A DNA stretch of 8,878 nt, taken from contig CATPAS010000257.1 in assembly GCA_955652075.1 (NCBI GenBank), forward strand, positions 1 through 8,878, given 5' to 3'. Below, in pieces: positions 1 through 6,089 of the stretch. Origin of the DNA: an uncultured Gaiellaceae bacterium (lineage in GTDB: Bacteria; Actinomycetota; Thermoleophilia; Gaiellales; Gaiellaceae). Each line of letters begins with the position of its first letter. The first letter of the stretch is position 1. Position numbers and translations under genes: made by a program. The notes beneath the pieces were generated by a model. It was given only the letters and a program-made list of their open reading frames with translations. It was not told the DNA's origin and ran no database searches.

Positions 1-2
1 AC

Positions 3-179
3 GGCGTGCAGGCGACGAGGGCCGTGCGCGAAGCGTGGCCGGACGTCGCCGTCGTCTGCCTGACGGCGTCCGCGAACTTCAGCGAGGTCGACGCGCTCTA
101 CCAGGCGGGCGCGGTTGCGTGCCTGTCCAAGGACCAGGAGCTCGACGAGATCGTCGACGCGATCAGGCAGGCCGCCTAG
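3..179 (+). CDS. Response regulator receiver domain, 3' end only (partial)
   Basis: The first 59 codons seen are the C-terminal half of a CheY-like receiver domain, running into a TAG stop at 177-179. The visible order fits the family: a GVQATRAVRE helix, the VVCLTAS strand with the conserved Thr/Ser switch position, a helix and then AGAVACLSKD, where the Lys matches the invariant receiver lysine, followed by the last helix (ELDEIVDAIRQAA). The phospho-acceptor aspartate lies upstream of the window. The protein stops right after the receiver fold, so there is no C-terminal DNA-binding or output domain. It is either a stand-alone receiver or one with its partner domain at the N-terminus. The stop overlaps the next start by one base (TAGTG), so it probably shares an mRNA with degV. 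The target process cannot be told from this fragment. Confidence 0.8.
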   Translation, partial: GVQATRAVREAWPDVAVVCLTASANFSEVDALYQAGAVACLSKDQELDEIVDAIRQAA

Positions 180-1039
180 TGACCTTGGACTCCGAGAACA
201 CCGCGATCGTCCTCGATTCGACCGCCGACTTCCCGGAAGCTCCGGAGCGTTTCCCGAACTGGCGCGTCGTGCCGCTGTACGTCCTGTTCGGCGACGAGAG
301 CTATCGCGACTACGTCGACCTCACACCCGAGGACTTCTACGCACGGCTACGCACCACCGACGACCTGCCGACCACGTCGCAGCCGACTCCCGGCGACTTC
401 CTCACGACGTACGAAGAGCTGAGCGGGTACGAGCGGGTCTATTCCCTCCACCTTTCGTCCGCGCTCTCTGGGACGTACCAGAGCGCGAGAACCGCGGCGG
501 CCGAGCTCGGCGACGACAAGGTGCGCGTCGTGGATTCGGAAAGCGCGTCGGCGGCGATCGCCATGCTCGGCCTGGCGATCCAGCGCAGGCTCGACAAGGG
601 GACGACCGACGACGAGATCGAAGCGTTGATCCGGCGCTTCAAAGAGAACGCGGGCCTGATCTTCACCGTCGACACGCTCGAGTTTCTGCGCCGCGGGGGG
701 CGGATCGGCCGCGCGAGCGCGTGGGCCGGCCAGCTCTTGCACGTCAAGCCCATCCTCACGATCAAGCGAGAGGTGATCCCGCTCAAGCGCGTGCGCGGAA
801 ACCAGAAGGCGATGCAGGAGTTCGTGTCGGAGTTCACGTCGACCAACGAGGACACGTCCATGTTGAAGGTCGGGATCGCGCACGCCGACGCGCCGGAGCG
901 GGCGGAGCAGTTGAAGAAGATGGTGCACGCGGAGCGTCCCCACGCAGAGGTGGAGATCGTGACGACCCTCGGTGCGGTCGTCGGGACGCACGCCGGCCCC
1001 GGCACCGTCGGCTTCTTCTGGTTCGATGACAGGGAGTGA
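179..1039 (+). CDS. DegV family protein (fatty-acid-binding, FakB-like)
   Basis: The 286-residue product matches the usual DegV length of about 280. Family motifs appear in order: DSTADFP (13-19), TSQPTPGDF (67-74), SSALSGTYQSA (93-103), VDSESASAA (118-126), FTVDTLEFLRRGGRI (162-176), LLHVKPIL (186-193) and LGAVVGTHAGPG (264-275). DegV proteins bind a fatty acid in a buried pocket; in Firmicutes the FakB members present it to the kinase FakA for phosphorylation and entry into phospholipids. That role is family knowledge. No FakA/DAK2 gene is in view, though one could lie upstream. I chose the GTG at 179, which overlaps the upstream stop by one base, because DegV proteins start shortly before the DSTAD strand. 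The open frame runs back to 35, but that part encodes an Arg-rich, non-family sequence. The stop overlaps the recG start (GTGA). Confidence 0.93.
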   Translation: MTLDSENTAIVLDSTADFPEAPERFPNWRVVPLYVLFGDESYRDYVDLTPEDFYARLRTTDDLPTTSQPTPGDFLTTYEELSGYERVYSLHLSSALSGTYQSARTAAAELGDDKVRVVDSESASAAIAMLGLAIQRRLDKGTTDDEIEALIRRFKENAGLIFTVDTLEFLRRGGRIGRASAWAGQLLHVKPILTIKREVIPLKRVRGNQKAMQEFVSEFTSTNEDTSMLKVGIAHADAPERAEQLKKMVHAERPHAEVEIVTTLGAVVGTHAGPGTVGFFWFDDRE

Positions 1040-3108
1040 CGACCGTCGGAGTACGGCTGCCGGTGGGTTTCGGTGGAGCGGATGCGGACGAATGGCCGCG
1101 CCCGCGGACGTTCCCGCGCGCTGAGGAGCTCGAGCGTTCGGTCGACGTCCTCCCGGGCGTGGGACCGGCGGTGAAGAAGAGGCTCGAGCGGCTCGGGCTG
1201 GAGACCGTGGGCGACCTGCTCGCGCACCGGCCGTTTCGCTACGAGGAGCCGGTGCCCGAGGTGCGCATCGCGGACCTTCAGGCAGACGAGGACGTCGCCA
1301 TCTCCGGAGAAGTGCTGTCCACGTCGAAGCGCCGTCGCGGCAGGTTGCAGATGCTGACCGCACGCATCAGCGACGGCACTGCGACCATCTCCGCCACCTG
1401 GTTCAACCAGCCGTGGCTCGAGCGCCAGCTGCAGCCGGGAACGGCGTTGCGCCTGCGCGGGCGACAGGGGCGCTACGGGTTCGACGTACGCAGCTTCGAC
1501 ATCGGCGACGGCGAAGCGACCGCGGACTTCGCTCCCGTCTATCCCGCCAGCGAGGAGATCACAGCCAAGAAGCTGCGCGAGGTCGTCGGCGCTGCGCTGC
1601 CCGCCGCGCTTGCGGACCCGCTGCCGTCCGAGCTCAAGCAGCGCGAGGCACTGCCCGAGCGAGTCGACGCGCTCTGGGCTCTGCACCGGCCCCGCTCGCT
1701 CGCCGAAGCGGAAGCGGGCCGGCGCCGGCTCGCCTTCGACGAGTTGCTCCTGCTCCAGATCTGGCTTGCGCGGCGGCGGCGCGAGCGCGAGTCCGAGGTC
1801 GCACCGGCGCTCGGCCCACCCGGCGAGCTCGTCGCGCGGTACCGCGACGTCCTGCCGTTCCGATTGACCGAGCACCAGGAGCGCGCAATCGCCGACCTCG
1901 ACGGCAACCTCGAGCGCAGCGTGCCGATGCAGCGGCTCCTTCAGGGCGAGGTCGGATCCGGCAAGACCGTCGTGGCGCTCTACGCGCTGCTGCGCGCGGT
2001 CGAGGCGGGGAAACAGGGTGCGCTGATGGCACCCACGGAGACGCTCGCCGAGCAGCACTTCCTGACGCTCGAGGAGCCGTGCCGTCTACTCGGCGTCACG
2101 TGTGCCCTGCTCACGAGCTCCTCCGTCAAGCGCGAGCGCGACCTCGCTCCGAACGCGGACATCGTCGTCGGGACGCATGCACTGATTCAGGAAGGCGTCG
2201 AGCTCCGCGACCTCGCCGTTGCCGTCGTCGACGAGCAACATCGTTTCGGCGTCGAGCAGCGCAAGGCATTGACGGAGGGAAGGTCGCCGCACGTGTTGCA
2301 CATGACTGCGACGCCGATCCCGCGCACGCTCGCGCTCACCGTCTACGGCGACCTCGCGGTGTCGGAGATCGTGCGCCCACCGGCAGACCGCAAGCCGATC
2401 AAGACCGCCTGGGTGGCGGAGGACCGGAGTGCCGCCGCATATTCGCGTCTGCGGAAACACCTCGACGCCGGACGTCAGGCGTACGTCGTCTGCCCGCTGA
2501 TCGAGGAGTCGGAGACGACGCAGGCCCGAGCTGCGGAAGCCGAGGCCGAGCGCCTGCAGAAGGCCGAGTTGCGCGGGTACCGGGTCGGCCTGCTCCACGG
2601 GCGGCTGCGTCCGGCCGACCGCCGCGAGCTGATGGCGCGCTTCAAGGCACGCGACCTCGACGTGCTGGTAGCGACGACGGTGATCGAGGTGGGCGTCGAC
2701 GTTCCGAACGCGACGATCATGATCGTCCAGGAAGCCGACCGTTTCGGCCTTGCCCAGTTGCACCAGTTGCGCGGCCGCGTCGGCCGCGGCGTCGAGCAGT
2801 CCTACTGCCTCTTGATCTCGCGTGCGCGCGAGGACCTGACGGAGCCCGCCATCGAGCGACTCGAGGCGCTCGTGCGCACGAACGACGGCTTCGAGCTCGC
2901 GGAGGTCGATCTCGACATCCGCGGCAGCGGACAGCTGCTCGGAACGCGCCAGTCCGGCCTGACGGATCTCCGCTTCGCACACCTGCGGAAGGACCGTCCC
3001 TTGCTGGAACGCGCACGCGCCTTGGCCGACGAGCTCGTCGAAACCGAGGGCCCGCTCTCGGACGAGGTCGAGCGAGCGTTCGCCGGCCGGGACCTCTCGG
3101 CCGCCTGA
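1036..3108 (+). CDS. recG: ATP-dependent DNA helicase RecG
   Basis: RecG is a monomeric superfamily 2 helicase that reverses stalled replication forks and migrates branched DNA such as Holliday junctions. The 690-residue product is close to E. coli RecG (693). The N-terminal part has the LPGVGP helix-hairpin-helix-like stretch (39-44) and the OB-fold wedge domain (about 55-170, ending near APVYP). Helicase motifs are all present: Walker A GEVGSGKT (304-311), APTETLAEQH (332-341), VGTHALIQE (378-386), DEQHRFGVEQR (399-409), TATPIPRT (424-431), ATTVIEVGVDVPNA (546-559) and QLRGRVGRG (577-585). The C-terminal RecG signature RGSGQLLGTRQSG is at 629-641. The GTG at 1036 overlaps the degV stop by 4 bases. 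AGGGA directly abuts it, which is too close for a normal ribosome-binding site. A GTG at 1063 with GGAG at 1048-1051 is an alternative start. Confidence 0.97.
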   Translation: MTTVGVRLPVGFGGADADEWPRPRTFPRAEELERSVDVLPGVGPAVKKRLERLGLETVGDLLAHRPFRYEEPVPEVRIADLQADEDVAISGEVLSTSKRRRGRLQMLTARISDGTATISATWFNQPWLERQLQPGTALRLRGRQGRYGFDVRSFDIGDGEATADFAPVYPASEEITAKKLREVVGAALPAALADPLPSELKQREALPERVDALWALHRPRSLAEAEAGRRRLAFDELLLLQIWLARRRRERESEVAPALGPPGELVARYRDVLPFRLTEHQERAIADLDGNLERSVPMQRLLQGEVGSGKTVVALYALLRAVEAGKQGALMAPTETLAEQHFLTLEEPCRLLGVTCALLTSSSVKRERDLAPNADIVVGTHALIQEGVELRDLAVAVVDEQHRFGVEQRKALTEGRSPHVLHMTATPIPRTLALTVYGDLAVSEIVRPPADRKPIKTAWVAEDRSAAAYSRLRKHLDAGRQAYVVCPLIEESETTQARAAEAEAERLQKAELRGYRVGLLHGRLRPADRRELMARFKARDLDVLVATTVIEVGVDVPNATIMIVQEADRFGLAQLHQLRGRVGRGVEQSYCLLISRAREDLTEPAIERLEALVRTNDGFELAEVDLDIRGSGQLLGTRQSGLTDLRFAHLRKDRPLLERARALADELVETEGPLSDEVERAFAGRDLSAA
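3084..3103 (+). other. Short GC-rich hairpin at the 3' end of recG
   Basis: CGGCCGGG (3084-3091) and CTCGGCCG (3096-3103) can pair as an 8-bp stem, with one G-U pair, around the loop ACCT. It lies in the last codons of recG, just before the stop at 3106-3108. There is no T-tract behind it. It could weaken read-through into the accessory genes, but GGCC-type self-complementarity is common by chance at this base composition. Confidence 0.2.
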
Positions 3109-3123
3109 GCCCGTATCCCGAAC

Positions 3124-4086
3124 ATGAACCGCCGCGAGTTCCTCGTCGGCGCGCTGGCGTTGCCCGTTGCCCTGCGTTTCGCTCCCGGCGCGCTCGCCGG
3201 TGGAACGCCGGTCGCACTCGTCACCGCGGATACGCAAGCTCGCGTCGCGGTCGTCGAGCTCGCCACCGGCAAGATCCTTCACTCCATCCGCACCACCGCG
3301 GGGCCTAGGAGCATCGAGAGCGTCGGGGGCAAGCTCGGCGTCGTCTGTCATACCGCGCACGGCGTCGTCTCGCTCATCGACGGGCCGAGCCTGCGCGTTC
3401 GTCGCGTGGTCGGCCGCTTCGACCAACCTCGTTATACCGCCGCCGGGGGGAACGGCCGGCACGTGTTCGTCACCGACTCGGGCAGTCACGAGGTCGTAAC
3501 CGTCGACGTGCTCACCGGCCGCACCGTGGCCCGCGTCGGCGTGGCTGGACCAGCTCGACACCTCTCCATCGACCCGAGCTACAGGATCCTGTGGGTTTCT
3601 CTGGGCGCGAAGGCCGAAGAGGTCGCGGTAGTCGACGTGTCGCGACCGCTGGCGCCGCGGCTCCTGCGCCGGTTCCGGCCCCCGTTCCTCGCGCACGACG
3701 TCGGCATGGCGCCCGGCGGGCGGCACGTCTGGGTCAGCTCGGGCGACCGCGGCGCCCTTGCGGTCTACGACCGGCGCACGGGGGAGGTTCTGCGGAGACT
3801 GCCGGCGGATGCGCCGCCGCAGCACGTGACGTTCCTCGGCTCGCACGCATACGTCACGAGCGGGGAGGACGGGACGCTGCGTGTGCTGTCCTTGCAGGAC
3901 GGCCGGGTGGTGCACACGACGAAGGTGCCGTTGGGCTCGTACAACGTGCAGGAAGCCTTCGGCTGGATCGTCACTCCGTCGCTCGATCGCGGAACCTTCT
4001 GCGTCCTCGACCGGCAGGGTCGCCTGAGGCATCGCGTGCAGGTGTCGCCCTCCTCGCACGACGCCTGTTTCGTGATGACCGTCTGA
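3124..4086 (+). CDS. Exported beta-propeller (YVTN/YncE-like) repeat protein with a twin-arginine signal
   Basis: The 320-residue protein begins NRREFLVGA, a good twin-arginine (Tat) motif (Arg3-Arg4), followed by a hydrophobic stretch and an Ala-X-Ala site, giving likely cleavage after Ala25. The rest is built of roughly 40-residue units of the form strand - V(A/V/T)VxDxxTGxVLxxI - strand, for example VAVVELATGKILHSI (41-55), VVTVDVLTGRTVARV (124-138), LAVYDRRTGEVLRRL (212-226) and LRVLSLQDGRVVHTT (252-266). About seven such units fit a single propeller outside the cytoplasmic membrane. Propellers of this kind bind ligands or partners; no catalytic residues or cofactor site can be named, so the function is unknown. 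It starts 15 bases after recG with no clear ribosome-binding site, and 21 bases before the GH99-like gene. The shared export and close spacing suggest, but do not prove, a joint role. Confidence 0.8.
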   Translation: MNRREFLVGALALPVALRFAPGALAGGTPVALVTADTQARVAVVELATGKILHSIRTTAGPRSIESVGGKLGVVCHTAHGVVSLIDGPSLRVRRVVGRFDQPRYTAAGGNGRHVFVTDSGSHEVVTVDVLTGRTVARVGVAGPARHLSIDPSYRILWVSLGAKAEEVAVVDVSRPLAPRLLRRFRPPFLAHDVGMAPGGRHVWVSSGDRGALAVYDRRTGEVLRRLPADAPPQHVTFLGSHAYVTSGEDGTLRVLSLQDGRVVHTTKVPLGSYNVQEAFGWIVTPSLDRGTFCVLDRQGRLRHRVQVSPSSHDACFVMTV

Positions 4087-4094
4087 TTCGGCCC

Positions 4095-4100
4095 TAAGGT
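4095..4100 (+). promoter_or_regulatory. TAAGGT: candidate -10 box or ribosome-binding site before the GH99-like gene
   Basis: TAAGGT ends 7 bases before the GTG at 4108. It can be read as a TANNNT -10 hexamer giving a leaderless transcript, or its AAGG can be read as a modest Shine-Dalgarno site with 8-base spacing. No convincing -35 lies 16-18 bases upstream. The two readings cannot be separated from sequence alone. Confidence 0.35.
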
Positions 4101-4107
4101 TCGGGTC

Positions 4108-5235
4108 GTGAAAGCGGCCCTCCTTCTCCTGGTCGCAGGTGCGTTCGCGACGGCCCCACCGCAGCACTCGTGGACGCTCGCGCACGCGCGACGCGTGCTC
4201 GAGGGCAGGACGTACGACGTGATCGACGCAAGCCAGTCCGACCGGCCGGAGTATCAGCTCCAGTTTTCGCCGCGCGCGGCGAAGTCGCTCGGCAAGCGAT
4301 TCGTCTTCGCGGGTCTTGCGCACGACACCTTCACGGACCGAGACGTGCATGTTCAGTTCAGGTTCAAGCGACCGGGGCGGATCGTAGACTTCCGCGGCCC
4401 TGCGGCTGACGTGACGCAGCCGCCGTTCCCGATCCACGCGACCTTCTACTACGCGTGGTATCCGGAAGCGTGGCTTCGCGATCCGGTCTTCCCTTACAGC
4501 CGCTTCCATCCATCACTGGACTACTACAGCGATTACGACGCGCGAATCGTGCGCGAGCACATCGATGCGATGCTCTACGCGCACCTGGATGCCGGCATCT
4601 ACTCGTGGTGGGGCCCGGACGGCTATCCGCAGACCGATGAGCTCTTCTCACGCTATCTCGCTGCGGCCCGGACGACGCCGTTCCGCTGGGCGATCTACTA
4701 CGAGCCCGAGGGGTACGGCAACCCGAGCGTCGAGAAGATCCGCTCCGATCTGGAGTACATCCGCGACCGCTACGCAGCGAAGCCGGGCTACCTGAAGGTC
4801 GACGGCCGCTTCGTCGTCTACGTCTACGGGAGCTCGGAAGACGATTGCGCCGGCATGGCTACACGCTGGCGTGAGGCGAACACGGTCGGCGCCTACATCG
4901 TGCTCAAGGGCTTCCCCGGCTTTCGGACGTGCAGCGCGCAGCCGGATGCCTGGCATCAGTACTCGGCGGCCCTCGCGGAGTACGATTTCTCTCCGGACGC
5001 CTTCATGATCGCCCCCGGCTTCGACGAGCGGAGCGAACCGGCGCCTCGGCTGCCGCGCGATGTGAGCCGATGGCGGAGCGACATCGCCGACATGGTCGCG
5101 TCGAACGCGCATTGGCAGCTGGTGCTCACGTTCAACGAATGGCCCGAGGGCACAGCTGTCGAGAGCGCCCAGGAGTGGGCGACGCCGTCCGGCTACGGGG
5201 CGTATCTCGACGCCCTGCACGAGCTCCTTCCTTGA
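4108..5235 (+). CDS. Secreted glycoside hydrolase family 99-like protein
   Basis: The 375-residue product starts at GTG with a short Sec-type signal (KAALLLLVAGAFA, cleavage near residues 14-16). From about residue 110 it looks like the GH99/GH71-like TIM-barrel group: FYYAWYPEAW (113-122), HPSLDYYSDYD (134-144), HLDAGIYSWWG (159-169), RWAIYYEPEGYG (193-204), GRFVVYVYG (233-241) and TFNEWPEGTAVE (341-352). GH99 enzymes are endo-alpha-mannosidases/mannanases. The E344-W-P-E347-G stretch resembles the EWHEG motif, whose two Glu three residues apart are the catalytic pair in characterised members; that link is from memory. The His is replaced by Pro, so the substrate may differ. Residues 20-105 form an N-terminal region I do not recognise. 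It sits in tandem with the exported propeller gene, and its stop is embedded in the next gene's -35 box. The fold is likely; enzymatic activity is inferred. Confidence 0.8.
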   Translation: MKAALLLLVAGAFATAPPQHSWTLAHARRVLEGRTYDVIDASQSDRPEYQLQFSPRAAKSLGKRFVFAGLAHDTFTDRDVHVQFRFKRPGRIVDFRGPAADVTQPPFPIHATFYYAWYPEAWLRDPVFPYSRFHPSLDYYSDYDARIVREHIDAMLYAHLDAGIYSWWGPDGYPQTDELFSRYLAAARTTPFRWAIYYEPEGYGNPSVEKIRSDLEYIRDRYAAKPGYLKVDGRFVVYVYGSSEDDCAGMATRWREANTVGAYIVLKGFPGFRTCSAQPDAWHQYSAALAEYDFSPDAFMIAPGFDERSEPAPRLPRDVSRWRSDIADMVASNAHWQLVLTFNEWPEGTAVESAQEWATPSGYGAYLDALHELLP

Positions 5236-5261
5236 CATGTGACCATTAGGTCACCTATCAT
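5232..5261 (+). promoter_or_regulatory. Sigma-70-type promoter of the arsR-SRPBCC unit
   Basis: A perfect -35 box TTGACA (5232-5237) and a near-consensus -10 box TATCAT (5256-5261) are separated by 18 bases. The -35 overlaps the stop codon of the upstream gene. Transcription would be expected to start at about 5267-5269, at or next to the ATG at 5269, so the mRNA is probably leaderless. There is no ribosome-binding site before that ATG, which supports this. This is the best promoter in the window. Confidence 0.82.
5239..5254 (+). promoter_or_regulatory. Perfect palindromic operator in the promoter spacer
   Basis: GTGACC (5239-5244) and GGTCAC (5249-5254) form a perfect inverted repeat with 6-base arms and the 4-base centre ATTA. 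It lies wholly between the -35 and -10 boxes. A dimeric ArsR-type repressor bound here would exclude RNA polymerase, so autorepression of the downstream regulator is the natural reading. That the downstream ArsR protein is the binder is inferred from position and family habit. Confidence 0.75.
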
Positions 5262-5268
5262 CTCGAAA

Positions 5269-5586
5269 ATGGCCGACGATCCCGTCTTCAAGGCGCTCGC
5301 CGACTCGACGCGGCGTCTCCTCCTCGACCGGCTCTACGAGCGTGACGGCCGCTCGCTCACGGAGCTCGAGTCAGATCTGGAGATGACACGCTTCGGCGTC
5401 ATGAAGCACCTGCGAGTCCTGGAGGACGCAGGGCTGGTCGTGACGAGGCGCTCGGGCCGGGAGAAGCTGCACTACCTGAACCCGGTCCCGATTCGCCTGA
5501 TCCATGACCGGTGGATCGATAAGTACACCGAGCACCGCGTTTCGGCGCTCGCGGATCTCAAACGCGAACTGGAGGAAACTGCATGA
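5269..5586 (+). CDS. ArsR-family winged-helix transcriptional repressor
   Basis: The 105-residue protein has the ArsR/SmtB layout: an N-terminal helix (DPVFKALADSTRRLLLDRL, 4-22), then helix-turn-helix RSLTELESDLEMTRFGVMKHLRVLEDAGLV (28-57), and the beta-wing VTRRSGREKLHYL (58-70), followed by C-terminal helices for dimerisation. It has no cysteine, so it lacks the Cys metal sites of classical arsenic or cadmium sensors and probably senses something else, or acts through its SRPBCC partner. The ATG at 5269 is chosen because the domain starts there and the promoter predicts transcription from it. A GTG at 5239 in the same frame would place the operator inside the coding sequence. The stop overlaps the next start (ATGA), and GGAGG for that next gene lies inside this one, so the two are co-translated. 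It probably represses its own promoter. Confidence 0.9.
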   Translation: MADDPVFKALADSTRRLLLDRLYERDGRSLTELESDLEMTRFGVMKHLRVLEDAGLVVTRRSGREKLHYLNPVPIRLIHDRWIDKYTEHRVSALADLKRELEETA

Positions 5587-6038
5587 GCACGATGATCCAG
5601 ACGACCGTGCAGATGTACGCGGTCTTCATCAAGGCGACCCCGGAGCAGATCTGGGACGCAATCACCAAGCCGGAGTTCACGAGCCGCTACTTCTACGGCA
5701 GCCTCGTCGATTCGAGCTTCGAGGCGGGCAAGCCGTACCGCAGTTGGTCTCCGGACCGGGAGAAGCTCTGGGTCGACGGCGAGGTTCTGGACTCCGACCC
5801 GCCGCGGCGCCTGAGCTACACCTGGCGGGCCCTCTACGACGAGGAAACGGCGGCTGAAGAGCCGAGCCGCGTGAGCTGGGAGATCGAGCCGCAGGACGGG
5901 GGCGTCTCAAAGCTGACCGTCGTGCATGACCAGCTCGAGCGCGCGCCGAAGACCGCTGAGAACGTCGCCGGAGGGTGGATGTACATCCTCAGCGGGCTGA
6001 AGACGCTCCTCGAGACCGGGGAGCCGCTCGCCGGCTGA
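5583..6038 (+). CDS. SRPBCC / AHSA1-type (START-like) domain protein
   Basis: The 151-residue protein is one SRPBCC helix-grip fold of the type named after the activator of Hsp90 ATPase (AHSA1). Visible landmarks are the first strand and helix (VFIKATPEQIWDAITKPEFTSRYFYG, 14-39 in pieces), the GKPYRSW turn (49-55), VDGEVLDSDPPRRLSYTW (64-81), the paired strands VSWEIEP and SKLTVVHDQLE (97-119), and the long C-terminal helix GGWMYILSGLKTLLETG (130-146). Such folds form a hydrophobic pocket for a small ligand. Bacterial members next to ArsR genes are common and their ligands are mostly unknown. A strong GGAGG (5571-5575) lies 7 bases before the ATG, and the start overlaps the arsR stop by 4 bases. 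The protein may act as ligand binder or co-sensor for the regulator, which is inference. A hairpin follows 9 bases after the stop. Confidence 0.88.
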   Translation: MSTMIQTTVQMYAVFIKATPEQIWDAITKPEFTSRYFYGSLVDSSFEAGKPYRSWSPDREKLWVDGEVLDSDPPRRLSYTWRALYDEETAAEEPSRVSWEIEPQDGGVSKLTVVHDQLERAPKTAENVAGGWMYILSGLKTLLETGEPLAG

Positions 6039-6047
6039 CTGAACGAG

Positions 6048-6076
6048 GGGCGGGACGGCGTGGCGCTGTCCCGCCC
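6048..6076 (+). terminator. Strong inverted repeat, likely terminator of the arsR-SRPBCC unit
   Basis: GGGCGGGAC (6048-6056) is perfectly complementary to GTCCCGCCC (6068-6076). The bases between can extend the stem by four more pairs (one of them G-U), leaving the 3-base loop TGG. It begins 9 bases after the SRPBCC stop. There is no T-tract, so it is not a textbook intrinsic terminator, but T-poor terminator hairpins are proposed for high-GC bacteria. A 5'-leader or insulator role for rsmD is the alternative. Confidence 0.6.
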
Positions 6077-6082
6077 TACACT
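6077..6082 (+). promoter_or_regulatory. TACACT: candidate -10 box for leaderless rsmD transcription
   Basis: TACACT follows the hairpin immediately and ends 7 bases before the GTG at 6090, which starts the conserved RsmD sequence. A TANNNT box at this distance predicts transcription from about the start codon. No TTGACA-like -35 can be seen, since that position falls in the hairpin arm. No ribosome-binding site precedes the GTG, which is consistent with a leaderless mRNA. Confidence 0.5.
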
Positions 6083-6089
6083 CGCGCGC

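Noticed and set aside
35..178. Extension of the DegV protein upstream to an ATG-type start near 35
   Set aside because: This stretch is the coding region of the receiver-domain gene in another frame, and DegV proteins begin just before the DSTAD strand; the GTG at 179 fits.
439..2058. Open minus-strand frame of 539 codons opposite degV and recG
   Set aside because: It is a compositional shadow of two well-supported genes and contains no recognisable motif.
1413..3308. Second + strand frame of 631 codons overlapping recG
   Set aside because: It is Arg/Ala-rich shadow sequence; recG in its own frame carries every helicase motif.
2086..4509. Open minus-strand frame of 807 codons opposite recG, the propeller and the GH99-like gene
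   Set aside because: It spans three genes with clear family motifs on the + strand, its translation shows no domain, and long antisense frames are expected at this GC content.
5239..5268. GTG at 5239 as the arsR start
   Set aside because: It would put the operator and -10 box inside the coding sequence and add ten non-family residues. The ATG at 5269 is at the predicted transcript start.
6060..6089. GTG at 6060 as the rsmD start
   Set aside because: It lies in the hairpin loop region and upstream of the -10 box; family members start at the RIIGG sequence encoded from 6090.
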